From NCBI GenBank assembly GCA_900539175.1, contig UQAW01000005.1:21808-85807 (forward strand): 64,000 bases of DNA. The letters are read 5' to 3'. The translations under genes were made by a program, and so were the position numbers. Position 1 is the stretch's first letter. The number at the start of each line of letters is the position of its first letter. A model generated the notes under the pieces. It worked only from the letters and a program-made list of their open reading frames with translations, ran no database searches and was not told the DNA's origin. Below, piece after piece: positions 34,861-43,839 of the stretch. This stretch comes from an uncultured Lachnospiraceae bacterium (GTDB lineage: Bacteria; Bacillota; Clostridia; Lachnospirales; Lachnospiraceae).

Positions 34861-37094
34861 ATCTTTTCCTCATGAATAGATGACTGTTCTTTCTCAGCTG
34901 AAACCTCATATTGCTTTCCTTTCCACTGAATATTTGTCTTGATACGTTTTACAAACTCCGGCAGACGCGGGTTGATTTTTAGCTCACCCGACTGATAACC
35001 TGGTTTCAATCCCAGAAAGCCCAAAACTATCATCTGCCACAGGGCGGCACAGTTAGCGATATGAATCCCGTCTTCCGCACCTTTTCTTTTTACCGAAAGG
35101 TCAACCTCCAATGTTCTTCTCACAAACTCTTCCACGTCTTCTTTCCGACCGATACGGTTGGCAACAAGCATATGTACTGCAGGAGAAAGCGAGGAATCAT
35201 GGGTCGTATATGGTGTATAGTATTCATAAGCAATCTCTGCCTGTCGGTCTGAAAACTCATCCTCAAAAAGACTCATGAGCGCTATAGTATCCGCCTGCTT
35301 GATACACCTTGTGCGGTAAATTTTTTCCTGGGGTGCAAAATGCCCAAATGCCTTCTTTTTGTCCTTCCACAATTGACTCAGATCAATGGACGCATACTGT
35401 TCGAAATCAGCGCTCTGCAAATACAGGTCACGCCCGGCATCATACGGCAGTGAAAGACCTGCGGAAATTTCTTTAAATCTGCCCAACTCTTTTTCACTGA
35501 TTCCCAACGCCTCTGTGACGATTCGATACTTACCCGGAACCTCGTCACGCATAAATTTTGCCATTTCAACAGCTGAGTCCAGATTATACTTTACCATTCT
35601 GACGGTGAATCCATTATCCCTCGTCATAGGCGAATATTCATCCGGTCCCATGACATTCAGCAGATGATACGTTCCATCACTGTCGCAGTCCACCCGGTCA
35701 ACCCAGAATCTTGCCGTTTCCAGCAGAATCTCAATTCCATAGTGAAACAAAAATTCCCGGTCTTCCGTAGCCAGATAATAATGCATCACAGCAAATGCCA
35801 CATCCGCAGTAATGTGAACCTCATTGTCCGCGTACTCCCACAGAGAACATTGCTCCGTACCGGAAATACCCGACTGCCAGGGATAACGGGCACCTCTGCA
35901 CTGATACCTGGCGGCATTTTTTCTGGCTCCCTCCAACGTATGGTAACGATACATCAGCAGACTTCTGGCTGCCTGAGGATTGGTGTAAAGATAAAACGGG
36001 AGCAGATAAATCTCACTGTCCCAGAAATACCTTCCATAGTACGCTTCTCCCGCAAAGCCTTTTGCACATACCTGTGTCCGTTCTTCCATCCCATTGTAAC
36101 AGCGGATTAAATGATAAACAGAGAACCTCAGCCCTTCTTGTAATTTTTCGTCTCCGTCGATCCTTACCTCTGCGGCTTCCCATCGTACGTTCCATGCTTC
36201 TGCATTTTCTTCCAACAGCGTCTCATATGACATCTCTGCGGCTTCTTTCCGCTGGACTTCCATCTCATCTTTATAGTCTCTGCATCTGTCTCTGGAACAA
36301 CCAAGCACGGTATATTTTGTATATACAAGCGTGTTCTCTTCCGCCTGATTCCTATAGATTCTCCAAATACCGGATGTGGTTTCCCGCACTTTCTCCTGTA
36401 CATCCAATCCCACCGACTCTCCAAAGGACTGAATCGAAACCTCCTCTTCAAGATCTGTTCTGACCTGGCACTTTAAGATACCCTCTTCCTCGCAAAAACT
36501 CTGCTCGGTAAAATGGCAATGTCCATTGGTAGTCACACTTCCATCAATCCCGGTTATTACCTGAATATCCGGCGTCCCCTTCAGAACGTGAATCGTCATC
36601 TTCTGAATAAACAGACGCTCTTTTTTCATACTGGCAAACCGTTTAAATTCCAGCCTCAGCTCTTCCCCCTCTTCGGTTTCCCAGACAAAACTTCGAATCA
36701 ATTCCCCTGTCTTCATATTCAGACTTCGGGAGAACTCCCGAATCCTGCTATGTACCATATCCAGCTTCTCACCTGAAGAATACACAGTGATTCCCATAAA
36801 AAACGGAAGATTCACAATAACTTCCCCGAGAAACGGATGCTGCCCCATGATCAACGGAAGGAATGTTCCCTGCTTTGACAATGGATGTCTCTGCTGTTCC
36901 GTAGTCACACTTTTCATGGATCTTACATACTTCTCATCCTGAGGGGCATCCGTCAACCCCTCCTCAAAACTTCCTCTGACATGGAAATAACCATTGCCCT
37001 GTGTCAGAATGCCTTCATAGTACTTATTCTCATCCTCTGAAAAAGTATCCTGAATAATTCTGTAATCTTCTATTTTTAAAAACTCTCCATCCAT
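34851..37094 (-). CDS. GH65 disaccharide phosphorylase
   Basis: About 747 residues. The beta-sandwich N-terminal domain (FHVRGSFEEGLTDAP) is followed by an (alpha/alpha)6 barrel with WDSEIYLLPFYL, the catalytic acid motif GPDEYSPMTRDNGF (Glu at about 480) and the phosphate-site segment KQADTIALM. Family members reversibly phosphorolyse maltose, trehalose, kojibiose or nigerose, giving beta-glucose 1-phosphate. The exact sugar cannot be told by eye. Start is the ATG at 37094 with GGAAGG upstream; a TTG at 37103 is too close to that site. Coupled to pgmB. Confidence 0.93.
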   Translation of the reverse strand: MDGEFLKIEDYRIIQDTFSEDENKYYEGILTQGNGYFHVRGSFEEGLTDAPQDEKYVRSMKSVTTEQQRHPLSKQGTFLPLIMGQHPFLGEVIVNLPFFMGITVYSSGEKLDMVHSRIREFSRSLNMKTGELIRSFVWETEEGEELRLEFKRFASMKKERLFIQKMTIHVLKGTPDIQVITGIDGSVTTNGHCHFTEQSFCEEEGILKCQVRTDLEEEVSIQSFGESVGLDVQEKVRETTSGIWRIYRNQAEENTLVYTKYTVLGCSRDRCRDYKDEMEVQRKEAAEMSYETLLEENAEAWNVRWEAAEVRIDGDEKLQEGLRFSVYHLIRCYNGMEERTQVCAKGFAGEAYYGRYFWDSEIYLLPFYLYTNPQAARSLLMYRYHTLEGARKNAARYQCRGARYPWQSGISGTEQCSLWEYADNEVHITADVAFAVMHYYLATEDREFLFHYGIEILLETARFWVDRVDCDSDGTYHLLNVMGPDEYSPMTRDNGFTVRMVKYNLDSAVEMAKFMRDEVPGKYRIVTEALGISEKELGRFKEISAGLSLPYDAGRDLYLQSADFEQYASIDLSQLWKDKKKAFGHFAPQEKIYRTRCIKQADTIALMSLFEDEFSDRQAEIAYEYYTPYTTHDSSLSPAVHMLVANRIGRKEDVEEFVRRTLEVDLSVKRKGAEDGIHIANCAALWQMIVLGFLGLKPGYQSGELKINPRLPEFVKRIKTNIQWKGKQYEVSAEKEQSSIHEEKICR

Positions 37095-37118
37095 TTGATA
37101 CAATTCCTTCCATTTACA

Positions 37119-37172
37119 AAGCGTGTTTGAAAATAAACGGATATGTCTGCAGCAGCAGACATGTCCGTTTAC
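37119..37172 (-). terminator. R2-type repeat acting as a hairpin after the permease genes
   Basis: TAAACGGATATGTCTGC and GCAGACATGTCCGTTTA form a long stem, and TTTATTTTC follows on the minus strand. The right end is GCGTGTTTGAAAAT, matching R2. It lies between the permease and GH65 genes, so it may reduce read-through into the phosphorylase. Confidence 0.6.
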
Positions 37173-37178
37173 TGTAAT

Positions 37179-38021
37179 TTATTCTTTTACTGCTCCTGCT
37201 GCCAGTCCTGCAATTACCTGCTTCTGCATCAGGATATATACAATAATACTTGGGATCGTTACAAGAACTGTAGCTGCAAACATTGCACCATAATCACTGG
37301 CAAAAGAACTCTTAAAGTAATATAATGCAATCGGCAGCGTTCTTTTCTCCACTCCGGTAGTAAGCGTCAATGCAAACTGGAATTCATTCCAGCAGAACAA
37401 AAACTGCAGCACGCCTGCGGTGGCAAACGCCGGTCTTGTAAGCGGTAGTATGATCTGAGCAAACGTCCGGAAAAATCCTGCTCCATCAATATATGCGGCC
37501 TCTTCCAGGGTATTGGAAATCGTCTTATAATAACTCATCATGATATAGAGCGTCGTGGGCATTCCAAGTGCTGCATATACGATAATCAATCCCCACAGCT
37601 TATCATACAGATGCGCCGTATGTAACGTCTGATACAGTGGCTGAAGCAACGCTGCTCCCGGGATAACCAGGGCCGCTGAGAATAATAAGGTAATCAGACC
37701 TTTCAGCTTAAACCTGCATTTTACCAGTACATACGCGGCCATACTGAATATCAGCAGATTTAAAATTGTTGATATAATTGCCACTATAATACTGTTTTTA
37801 TAAAAGGTCACCAGCGGAGCCAGTTCAAACGCCTTTACATAGTTTTTCAGGTTCAGACCATTTGGATAACCAACCACGGACGACATAATTTCTGAATTAC
37901 TTTTAAATGATGAGGAAAGAACCCAAAGAAAGGGAACCACTGAAATTGCCGCAATAAAAATTAAAAATATTGCTGTCAACACTTTACGAACTAGTTTCAT
38001 CTTCTGCACCCAGCCTTTCAC
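37179..38021 (-). CDS. Sugar ABC transporter permease, MalG-like
   Basis: 280 residues, six membrane helices, with the EAA loop EEAAYIDGAGFFRTFAQIILPLTRPA (about 175-200). Second permease of a CUT1-type sugar importer. Starts at GTG 38021 (AGGA upstream) 7 bases past the MalF-like stop. An ATG eight codons later lacks a good site. No ATPase gene is in the operon, as usual for CUT1 systems that share an MsmK-like ATPase. Confidence 0.92.
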   Translation of the reverse strand: MKGWVQKMKLVRKVLTAIFLIFIAAISVVPFLWVLSSSFKSNSEIMSSVVGYPNGLNLKNYVKAFELAPLVTFYKNSIIVAIISTILNLLIFSMAAYVLVKCRFKLKGLITLLFSAALVIPGAALLQPLYQTLHTAHLYDKLWGLIIVYAALGMPTTLYIMMSYYKTISNTLEEAAYIDGAGFFRTFAQIILPLTRPAFATAGVLQFLFCWNEFQFALTLTTGVEKRTLPIALYYFKSSFASDYGAMFAATVLVTIPSIIVYILMQKQVIAGLAAGAVKE

Positions 38022-38028
38022 CTTTTTC

Positions 38029-38904
38029 CTAATTCTTATCCATCCGGTAAATATTTCTAATCAGTCCTACGACACAGAGTCCCAGAACAATCAGAACCAC
38101 ACCCTGGGCATTTGCAAGCCCGTAATTATTGTCAGTCAACGCTGTCTGATACAGATACATCGGCATATTCATCGTCCTTCCCCCTGGTCCCCCATTGGTT
38201 GTCATCATGATGATATCCAGTTTCTGCATCATACTGGTGGAAGCCAGAACCGTAGAAGTTCCGATAATGTTTTTCATCATTGGCAGAACAATCTTCAAAT
38301 CAATCTGGAATTCTGTTGCTCCGTCCACCTTTGCCGCCTCAAACAGTTCCTGGGGAATGGACGCCATCTCCGCCATCACCAGGATCGTAACCAGTCCCGC
38401 ATACGGCAGCCAGGTCATGGTCACCGTAAAAAATGCGGTATTGGAACTTAAGAACCAGTTTTGCGTAAACTCGGAACCTGTAATCTTGCTTATAAGATTA
38501 TTCACCATTCCAAACTGCGGATTCAAGATGCACAGAAACAACATTCCAAGGGCAGCGCTTGAGATGATGTTGGGTACCATAAACACGGTCCGCATGACAC
38601 CTGTATACCACTTTCTTTTTCTGAGTATCAATGCAAGCACGGTACCGATGCATACATGCACAGTTGACTGCAGCGCAATCCATATAACTGTATTGAAAAT
38701 ACTTCTGATGAAGTCGCTGTCTTTTGTAAAAAGATAAATATAATTTGCCAACCCTGAGAACACCGGATCTGCTCCTATGCTCCAGTCCGTAAAGGATGTA
38801 ATTCCCAACTGCACCATGGAGATAAGGAATATAAACACAAACAGCAACATGCCCGGCGCCAGAAATATTACAATCCATTTTTTCTTTTTTGTCACTTCTT
38901 TCAT
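38029..38904 (-). CDS. Sugar ABC transporter permease, MalF-like
   Basis: 291 residues, six membrane helices. The EAA loop is ELFEAAKVDGATEFQIDLKIVLPMMK (about 190-215), followed by GGPGGRTMNMPMYLYQTA. First permease gene after the binding protein; its start is 23 bases past that stop. Confidence 0.92.
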   Translation of the reverse strand: MKEVTKKKKWIVIFLAPGMLLFVFIFLISMVQLGITSFTDWSIGADPVFSGLANYIYLFTKDSDFIRSIFNTVIWIALQSTVHVCIGTVLALILRKRKWYTGVMRTVFMVPNIISSAALGMLFLCILNPQFGMVNNLISKITGSEFTQNWFLSSNTAFFTVTMTWLPYAGLVTILVMAEMASIPQELFEAAKVDGATEFQIDLKIVLPMMKNIIGTSTVLASTSMMQKLDIIMMTTNGGPGGRTMNMPMYLYQTALTDNNYGLANAQGVVLIVLGLCVVGLIRNIYRMDKN

Positions 38905-38927
38905 CCCTTTCCTGCTGCCCGGTTTCT

Positions 38928-40292
38928 TTATTTACTCTTTGCAGCCGCCTCTGTCAGCTTTTTAGCCATTTCTTCCGGTGTGATTCCGCCTGATGCAAGT
39001 TCCGGATAATTTGCTGAGAATGCTTCGATCGTACTTGCTACAGCAGTGTTGTCAATGTTGTTGAAATCATAAGTATTGGAATTACTCATATCTACCAACT
39101 CTGCGATCAATGGATTTGCTGCCTTAAAGTCATCTGTCAGCGCTACATGCTCTGTCAGAGGAAGTGCTCCGTTATCTTCCAGGAAGATTTCCTGTGCACG
39201 TTTTCCGGTTTTGAATTTCAGGAATTCCAGAGCTGCTTCCTGAACCTTTTCATCTTTACCAGCTGTACAAAGGGTATAACCAACCTCATACTGCTCAATC
39301 AATCCGCTTTCCGGATAAGCTGCAACTCCTACTTTTGCTTCAAATCCTTCTGCTGTATTCTCTGTATCGGCAAAATCCGGTGTCATCCAAGGTCCGTTTG
39401 CAATCATTGCTGCCTTTTCCTGAAGGAAATTATTTGCTGCATTGGCATACAAGGCTCCGATGGCATCGCTTGTTGTATATTTCTGCAGACAAGTCTGAAT
39501 CATGCCAAGACCTTTGATTACAGAATCATTTTCATAAGAATCCGGATGGAACTGACTCATAAACTCATTTCCCGCTTCTCCATCGGTTCCAATCATAGCT
39601 GCCAGCCAGAGGTTTGTCGTCCAGCAGTTCTCTCCGGTCATCAGTGCAAGCGGTGTATAACCTTTCTCTACCAGCTTGTCGTTGTTTTCCATAAACTCAT
39701 CCCAGGTCTCTGCCGGCTTAATTCCTGCTGCGTCAAACATTTCTTTATTATAGAAATATCCTACGATCTGTTTTGCATTGGCAATAGAATACAGCTGATC
39801 GCCATCCTTGTTATATTCGATCGCGCCCTCTCCCACGTATTTCTTCCACTCAGTATCCGCCTCAAGATACGGAATCAAATCTACTGCCTGTCCATTCTTC
39901 ACTGCCAGCTCACGGATACCTTCTTTTCCGATTACCACATCCGGCAGTGCCTTTGAAGCCGCCAGAGTTTTCATCTTATCAATATAAGCGGAATCACTGG
40001 GCAGTTCCTCGATATTAACTTTTATCTTGCCTTCGTACTCCTTGTTGAACTCCTCGATTACTTTAGCCTCTGCTTTTGCGGACAGATGAGAACCAACCAT
40101 AAATGTGGCATAATTAATCTCTACCGGTTCTGAATCATCCTCCTTAGCTTCCAACTGCTCACTAGTGCTCTTGCTGCTTTCACTGGTGCTTTCGCTGCTA
40201 CTGTTCTTAGCATCTCCACCATTTCCACATGCTGCCATGGAAGCAGCCATACATCCTGCCAGTAACAAACTTACGGTTTTCTTAAATTTCAT
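38928..40292 (-). CDS. Sugar ABC transporter substrate-binding lipoprotein
   Basis: About 454 residues. Signal and lipobox MAAC (Cys near 21), a Ser/Asn-rich linker with acidic stretch, then an SBP_bac_1 fold (VIEEFNKEYEGKIKVNIEELPSDSAYIDKMKTL, GPWMTPDFADTENTAEGF). Captures an oligosaccharide, presumably the alpha-glucoside split by the GH65 enzyme downstream. Start at 40292 with TTAGGAGG; the frame is open to 40352 without use. First gene of the sugar operon; a TATAAT box lies about 40 bp upstream with no clear -35, suggesting an activator. Confidence 0.93.
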   Translation of the reverse strand: MKFKKTVSLLLAGCMAASMAACGNGGDAKNSSSESTSESSKSTSEQLEAKEDDSEPVEINYATFMVGSHLSAKAEAKVIEEFNKEYEGKIKVNIEELPSDSAYIDKMKTLAASKALPDVVIGKEGIRELAVKNGQAVDLIPYLEADTEWKKYVGEGAIEYNKDGDQLYSIANAKQIVGYFYNKEMFDAAGIKPAETWDEFMENNDKLVEKGYTPLALMTGENCWTTNLWLAAMIGTDGEAGNEFMSQFHPDSYENDSVIKGLGMIQTCLQKYTTSDAIGALYANAANNFLQEKAAMIANGPWMTPDFADTENTAEGFEAKVGVAAYPESGLIEQYEVGYTLCTAGKDEKVQEAALEFLKFKTGKRAQEIFLEDNGALPLTEHVALTDDFKAANPLIAELVDMSNSNTYDFNNIDNTAVASTIEAFSANYPELASGGITPEEMAKKLTEAAAKSK

Positions 40293-40477
40293 ATTTTTTC
40301 CTCCTAACTTTTTATTTCTTTTGATGTTCTTATTATATCCGACCTCTCCCAAATGGAAAATTTACAATCCTTACTTTTTATTGTTCTAAAACGACTCTTT
40401 TTCCTTGCTTTTCACACAACAGAAAGGAATCTATAAATATTTTTATCTGTCCTTGTATTTTTTTTGCTTCCGATAAA

Positions 40478-40524
40478 AAAAGGAGTTCCCAACTCCTCTG
40501 CAGATTTGGGAACTCCCTGTCTCA
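40478..40524 (-). terminator. Rho-independent terminator of the 40.6-41.8 kb genes
   Basis: GGAGTTCCCAA pairs with TTGGGAACTCC (12-base loop), followed on the minus strand by seven T. It lies after the AbiH remnant and before the sugar operon promoter. Confidence 0.85.
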
Positions 40525-40629
40525 TCTTAAACTTACTTATAAACTTCCATAAAACGCATCATTACTGTAGCTATTTCCCGTATCACCTAAAATATAATTT
40601 TCCGATGTCAAAATCACAGTAATATCCAC

Positions 40630-40761
40630 TTAAATATGACGACTCTTGATATTTCTAATCAGACTTGAATATCTTTGATGTAAAAATTCCCTATAATGCC
40701 AATAAGAAGTTTGCATTCCATGATTTAAGTCAAATCCATTTCCGATAATATATAATTTCAT
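40630..40761 (-). pseudogene. AbiH-family N-terminal remnant
   Basis: 43 codons: MKLYIIGNGFDLNHGMQTSY followed by HYREFLHQRY. The IGNGFDLxHGxxTSY motif is the start of AbiH phage-exclusion proteins, which are normally 250-350 residues. A TAA stop ends it after residue 43, and the downstream DNA has no continuing AbiH reading frame I could follow. GGGGTGG is upstream of the ATG. It is a decayed defence gene at the edge of the accessory island, 48 bases past the DUF1016 stop. Confidence 0.7.
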
Positions 40762-40808
40762 AAAGCAACCCACCCCTTTTTCACTTGTACTTACGCAAAC
40801 ACTAATAG

Positions 40809-41795
40809 TTATTGTTCAAGCAATGGCATATTGATTAACTCCTGCAATTTCTTCTGTAATACAGCTTTATCCGGTAACTGTAACTTATACTCTGCAACCA
40901 TCATTGGTGACAAAGTTCTGCTCATTGCATATTCTACTATCTCATCGTCTTTAGAAGCACAAAGAATCATTCCCACGCTTGGATTCTCATTCTCTTTCTT
41001 CTTTTGGCGATCCAATGCCTCTAAGTAGAAATCCATTTTTGAAATATATTCTGGTTTGAATTTACCGATTTTCAATTCAAAAGCAACCAGACACTGCAGT
41101 CCTCTATGGAAGAACAACAAATCAATGCGGAAATCCTCGCCACCGACCTGCACCCGATATTCTTCATCAATAAATGTAAAGTCCTTGCCTACTTCCAGAA
41201 TAAACTCTTTCATATTCTGGATAAGACCTTTCCGCAAATCTGATTCCTTGAAATTTGAGGGTAGATCAAGAAATTCTATTACATAAGAATCCAAAAATGG
41301 ATTTTCTTTCAAGCCTTTTATCGGCTCCGGGAGAAGTTTCTCTTTAGAAAGCATATATCTTTCATAATAGCCGCTGTCGATTTGGCGTTCTAATTCTCGG
41401 GAAGAGTAGGACTCTTTTATACAAAGGGTTATATAAAAATGCCTTTCCTCCATCGTTTTAGCTTTTGACATAATTGCCAGATGGTTTGTCCAACTAATTT
41501 GTGTCAGCAGTGCTGACACAAATTCATCACCGCAATAAGTTTCATAGAATTGCTTCATTCTGTATAAACCACGTCTATTGAACCCTTTTATACCTGGAAA
41601 AGCTACCTGAATTTCTTTAACAACAGAGTCAATATAAGCATCTCCAAAAGCTGTATTTTTAGCTTCCTTGCTTAAATATTCGCCAACATTCCAATACATT
41701 CTTATAAGTTCTTCATTTACTTTTCTTAATGCATTGTTCCTTGAATCTTCTATAATTTTGATAAGATTTCCAGCTGAACTAATTTCATTTTCCAT
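40809..41795 (-). CDS. DUF1016 PD-(D/E)XK nuclease (YhcG-like)
   Basis: About 328 residues. N-terminal helical DUF1016 domain (SRNNALRKVNEELIRMYWNVGEYLS), then the nuclease domain with DFRIDLLFFHRGLQCLVAFELKIGKFKPEY, which shows the D...ExK catalytic core, and GMILCASKDDEIVEYA. Family members belong to the PDDEXK nuclease superfamily and occur among defence and mobile genes; the role is unsettled. The stretch EFVSALLTQIS is encoded by a perfect 29-bp palindrome (41496-41524), a copy of which lies just upstream of the gene. Start ATG 41795 with AAAGGG upstream; the TTG at 41825 has no site. Confidence 0.88.
   Translation of the reverse strand: MENEISSAGNLIKIIEDSRNNALRKVNEELIRMYWNVGEYLSKEAKNTAFGDAYIDSVVKEIQVAFPGIKGFNRRGLYRMKQFYETYCGDEFVSALLTQISWTNHLAIMSKAKTMEERHFYITLCIKESYSSRELERQIDSGYYERYMLSKEKLLPEPIKGLKENPFLDSYVIEFLDLPSNFKESDLRKGLIQNMKEFILEVGKDFTFIDEEYRVQVGGEDFRIDLLFFHRGLQCLVAFELKIGKFKPEYISKMDFYLEALDRQKKKENENPSVGMILCASKDDEIVEYAMSRTLSPMMVAEYKLQLPDKAVLQKKLQELINMPLLEQ
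41496..41524. repeat. 29-bp palindrome inside the DUF1016 gene
   Basis: AATTTGTGTCAGCA-G-TGCTGACACAAATT, perfect dyad symmetry with one central base. Nearly identical to 41843-41871. Confidence 0.85.
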
Positions 41796-41837
41796 CCATT
41801 TTTCCCTTTCATTCAATTCCTGCAACCATTCATATCG

Positions 41838-41876
41838 AACTTAATTTGTGACAGAAGTGCTGACACAAATTAAGTT
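41838..41876. repeat. Upstream copy of the DUF1016 palindrome
   Basis: A 39-bp inverted repeat with AACTTAATTTGTG arms; the inner 29 bp differ from the in-gene copy at two to three positions. Located about 40 bp upstream of the chosen DUF1016 start and about 15 bp past the stop of the preceding gene. It is followed by TTTTT on the plus strand. Could be an operator, attenuator or repeat insertion. Confidence 0.8.
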
Positions 41877-41892
41877 TTTCTCTATTATTCAT

Positions 41893-42177
41893 TTATTTCT
41901 TAATCTCTTCCATCTCAGATACAGATTTCTTTAAATGATCAATGACAACTTCGTATTCACCTCTTCTATTTGAATCTTTTTCCAATTGTTCATATGCATC
42001 TTCAGTTTGGGTTAAAGCAATAACACTCTGCTTATACGCCTTATTTAATTTCTCAGTTACATACATAATTGCATGACTATCGTGTACGTCTTTTATCGCT
42101 ACAGAATCCTCTTTTAATTTCTCTGCAATTTTTCTATTTTTTTTAGCCTTTTTTGCAAGATTATTTATATTCCCCAT
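41893..42177 (-). CDS. Small coiled-coil protein of unknown function
   Basis: 94 residues, highly charged and almost entirely helical (KKAKKNRKIAEKLKEDSVAIKD, then AYEQLEKDSNRRGEYEVVIDHLKKSVSEMEEIKK). No domain recognised. The ATG is preceded by GGAGAAAT. It is 120 bases downstream of the nuclease/glycine-zipper gene and in the same direction, so it may be its partner, inhibitor or immunity protein (inference). Confidence 0.6.
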   Translation of the reverse strand: MGNINNLAKKAKKNRKIAEKLKEDSVAIKDVHDSHAIMYVTEKLNKAYKQSVIALTQTEDAYEQLEKDSNRRGEYEVVIDHLKKSVSEMEEIKK

Positions 42178-42299
42178 ATTTCTCCTATTACAAAAATATT
42201 TTTAAACATTTTAACTCTTCCGCAATTCCACATGCTTGAGTCATAAAATCCACAAAAGTATGTTATCTTTTCAATGTTATAGCATTCACATTCTATAAT

Positions 42300-43820
42300 T
42301 TATATACGTAATTTTCCTCTGATTTTGTTAAAACCAGATTTTACTGCATTCCATCCCGACTTGCAAGCATTTTTTACAACTTTTCCAACTGCTTTCAAAC
42401 CTCCATAAACAGCTTCTCCAAATTTAGAACCAGCCATACCGCCAACAATACCACCGACAAGTCCCCCAACAACCGGGCCTACAATCGGAATCCAAGACAA
42501 TGCAGCTGCTCCGATTCCCATACCTGCAGCACCCCAGCCAAGACTGTACACCATTGAAATAGATGTTCTTCCCATCTGGTCCATAGCCTGAGACATGGTC
42601 AATTCTCCTGTTGCAACTTTGGACAATATCTTGATATTTTCAATACTTACACAAGCAATATTGACAATCGTACCAATGGCTGTTCCCGCCGGAATCAAGC
42701 GAATAATTCCTTTTTCAGAAGCGACTTTCAAAGCACCCGCCGCTGCTGCTTTCACTCCTGCATCTGTGCCTGTTTTTAAAGCCAGACCAACAGTTTCTTC
42801 AACATCAATGCCATCACCTTCGATTACCTGTGCCGCAAGTGAAAAGCCTGTTGTTATTGCTGCTGCCTGTAAACCCATCATTCCAGCATTCTTTCCAATT
42901 TGTAATGCCAAATCTTTCGTCTGAAAAACATTCCAATCCGTTGTTAATGTCTGTCCACCGTCCTGAACTTTCAGTTGAAGTTCTTTCGCCTGCTCTTTGG
43001 TCAATTCTGTGCTGGTAACGGAAACTTTGTCTGTTCCACCAATACAGGAAACAACCGTTTTTCCTGGAAATGCTTTCTGTACTTCTTCAACTTGATCTGC
43101 CGGAACAACAATCTGCTGATTAGAATACTTTGTCACATCTCCATGGTCACGCAACATCTGAATTGTTGCTTTTGCATCGGAACCATATTTCACCTGATAC
43201 TGATGTACCGCTGTCGCTCTTGGATTCGTTGAATCACGAATTACTACATCAACAGAATTTTTACCGTAAGTTTCACCAGCTTCTGGAACTTTCACTTCTG
43301 CAAAATATTTACTTTTATGCAATGCTGCATTGGCATTAAAAGTATTAACATGATGCTGCTCGGCAATGAATCCGTCCAGATTATATGATTGGCTGATTTC
43401 TCCTGCTTTGGTTGTAACAGTACGCATCATCTGTGCATTAGCATTTGTAAGCGTTCTGTCAATGTTATTCAAATATTCTCCATACTGAATAACAGAAACT
43501 CCAGATGATGCTTTAGCAATATGCTCAGCCATCCACTGTTCTTTGCTCATTCCCCGTTTTGCAGATTCATTGATTGATTTCAAGTTATCGTCATATTCTT
43601 TAATCGAATCTACAGTTTCTTCCGCTAATTTTTCAGCCTGTTCTTCTGTAATATCTGGAAGTTCTTCTTTGAACTGCCGTTTTAACCATTCCTTATCACT
43701 GATACTATCGTCCTTTTTAGAATAAGATTTGATAAATTTAGATAATAGCTTTTTAAATTCTCTCGCTTCTTTTTCTGTTAATTCCTCAAACTGAGGTTCA
43801 TTATTTATATTTTTTTCCAC
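42300..43820 (-). CDS. Putative effector: PD-(D/E)XK-like core plus glycine-zipper tail
   Basis: About 506 residues. The N-terminal 110 residues are charged and helical. Residues about 150-215 contain GFIAEQHHVNTFNANAAL..., YGKNSVDVVIRD and VHQYQVKYG, an E-D-QxK arrangement (E154, D191, Q209, K211) that looks like a PD-(D/E)XK nuclease variant. Residues about 300-475 are Ala/Gly-rich and weakly hydrophobic, ending in a glycine-zipper run (IVGPVVGGLVGGIVGGMAG) seen in membrane-inserting proteins; the tail is basic. No complete family was recognised. The start is GTG 43820 with AGGAG; it begins 20 bases past the AAA+ gene stop. Likely the effector of the operon. Confidence 0.5.
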   Translation of the reverse strand: MEKNINNEPQFEELTEKEAREFKKLLSKFIKSYSKKDDSISDKEWLKRQFKEELPDITEEQAEKLAEETVDSIKEYDDNLKSINESAKRGMSKEQWMAEHIAKASSGVSVIQYGEYLNNIDRTLTNANAQMMRTVTTKAGEISQSYNLDGFIAEQHHVNTFNANAALHKSKYFAEVKVPEAGETYGKNSVDVVIRDSTNPRATAVHQYQVKYGSDAKATIQMLRDHGDVTKYSNQQIVVPADQVEEVQKAFPGKTVVSCIGGTDKVSVTSTELTKEQAKELQLKVQDGGQTLTTDWNVFQTKDLALQIGKNAGMMGLQAAAITTGFSLAAQVIEGDGIDVEETVGLALKTGTDAGVKAAAAGALKVASEKGIIRLIPAGTAIGTIVNIACVSIENIKILSKVATGELTMSQAMDQMGRTSISMVYSLGWGAAGMGIGAAALSWIPIVGPVVGGLVGGIVGGMAGSKFGEAVYGGLKAVGKVVKNACKSGWNAVKSGFNKIRGKLRI

Positions 43821-43839
43821 GAAGTTCACTCTCCTAATC

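Noticed and set aside
34851..37094. Assigning a specific sugar (maltose, trehalose or kojibiose) to the GH65 enzyme
   Set aside because: Specificity loops cannot be judged by eye; only the family and the beta-glucose 1-phosphate product are supported.
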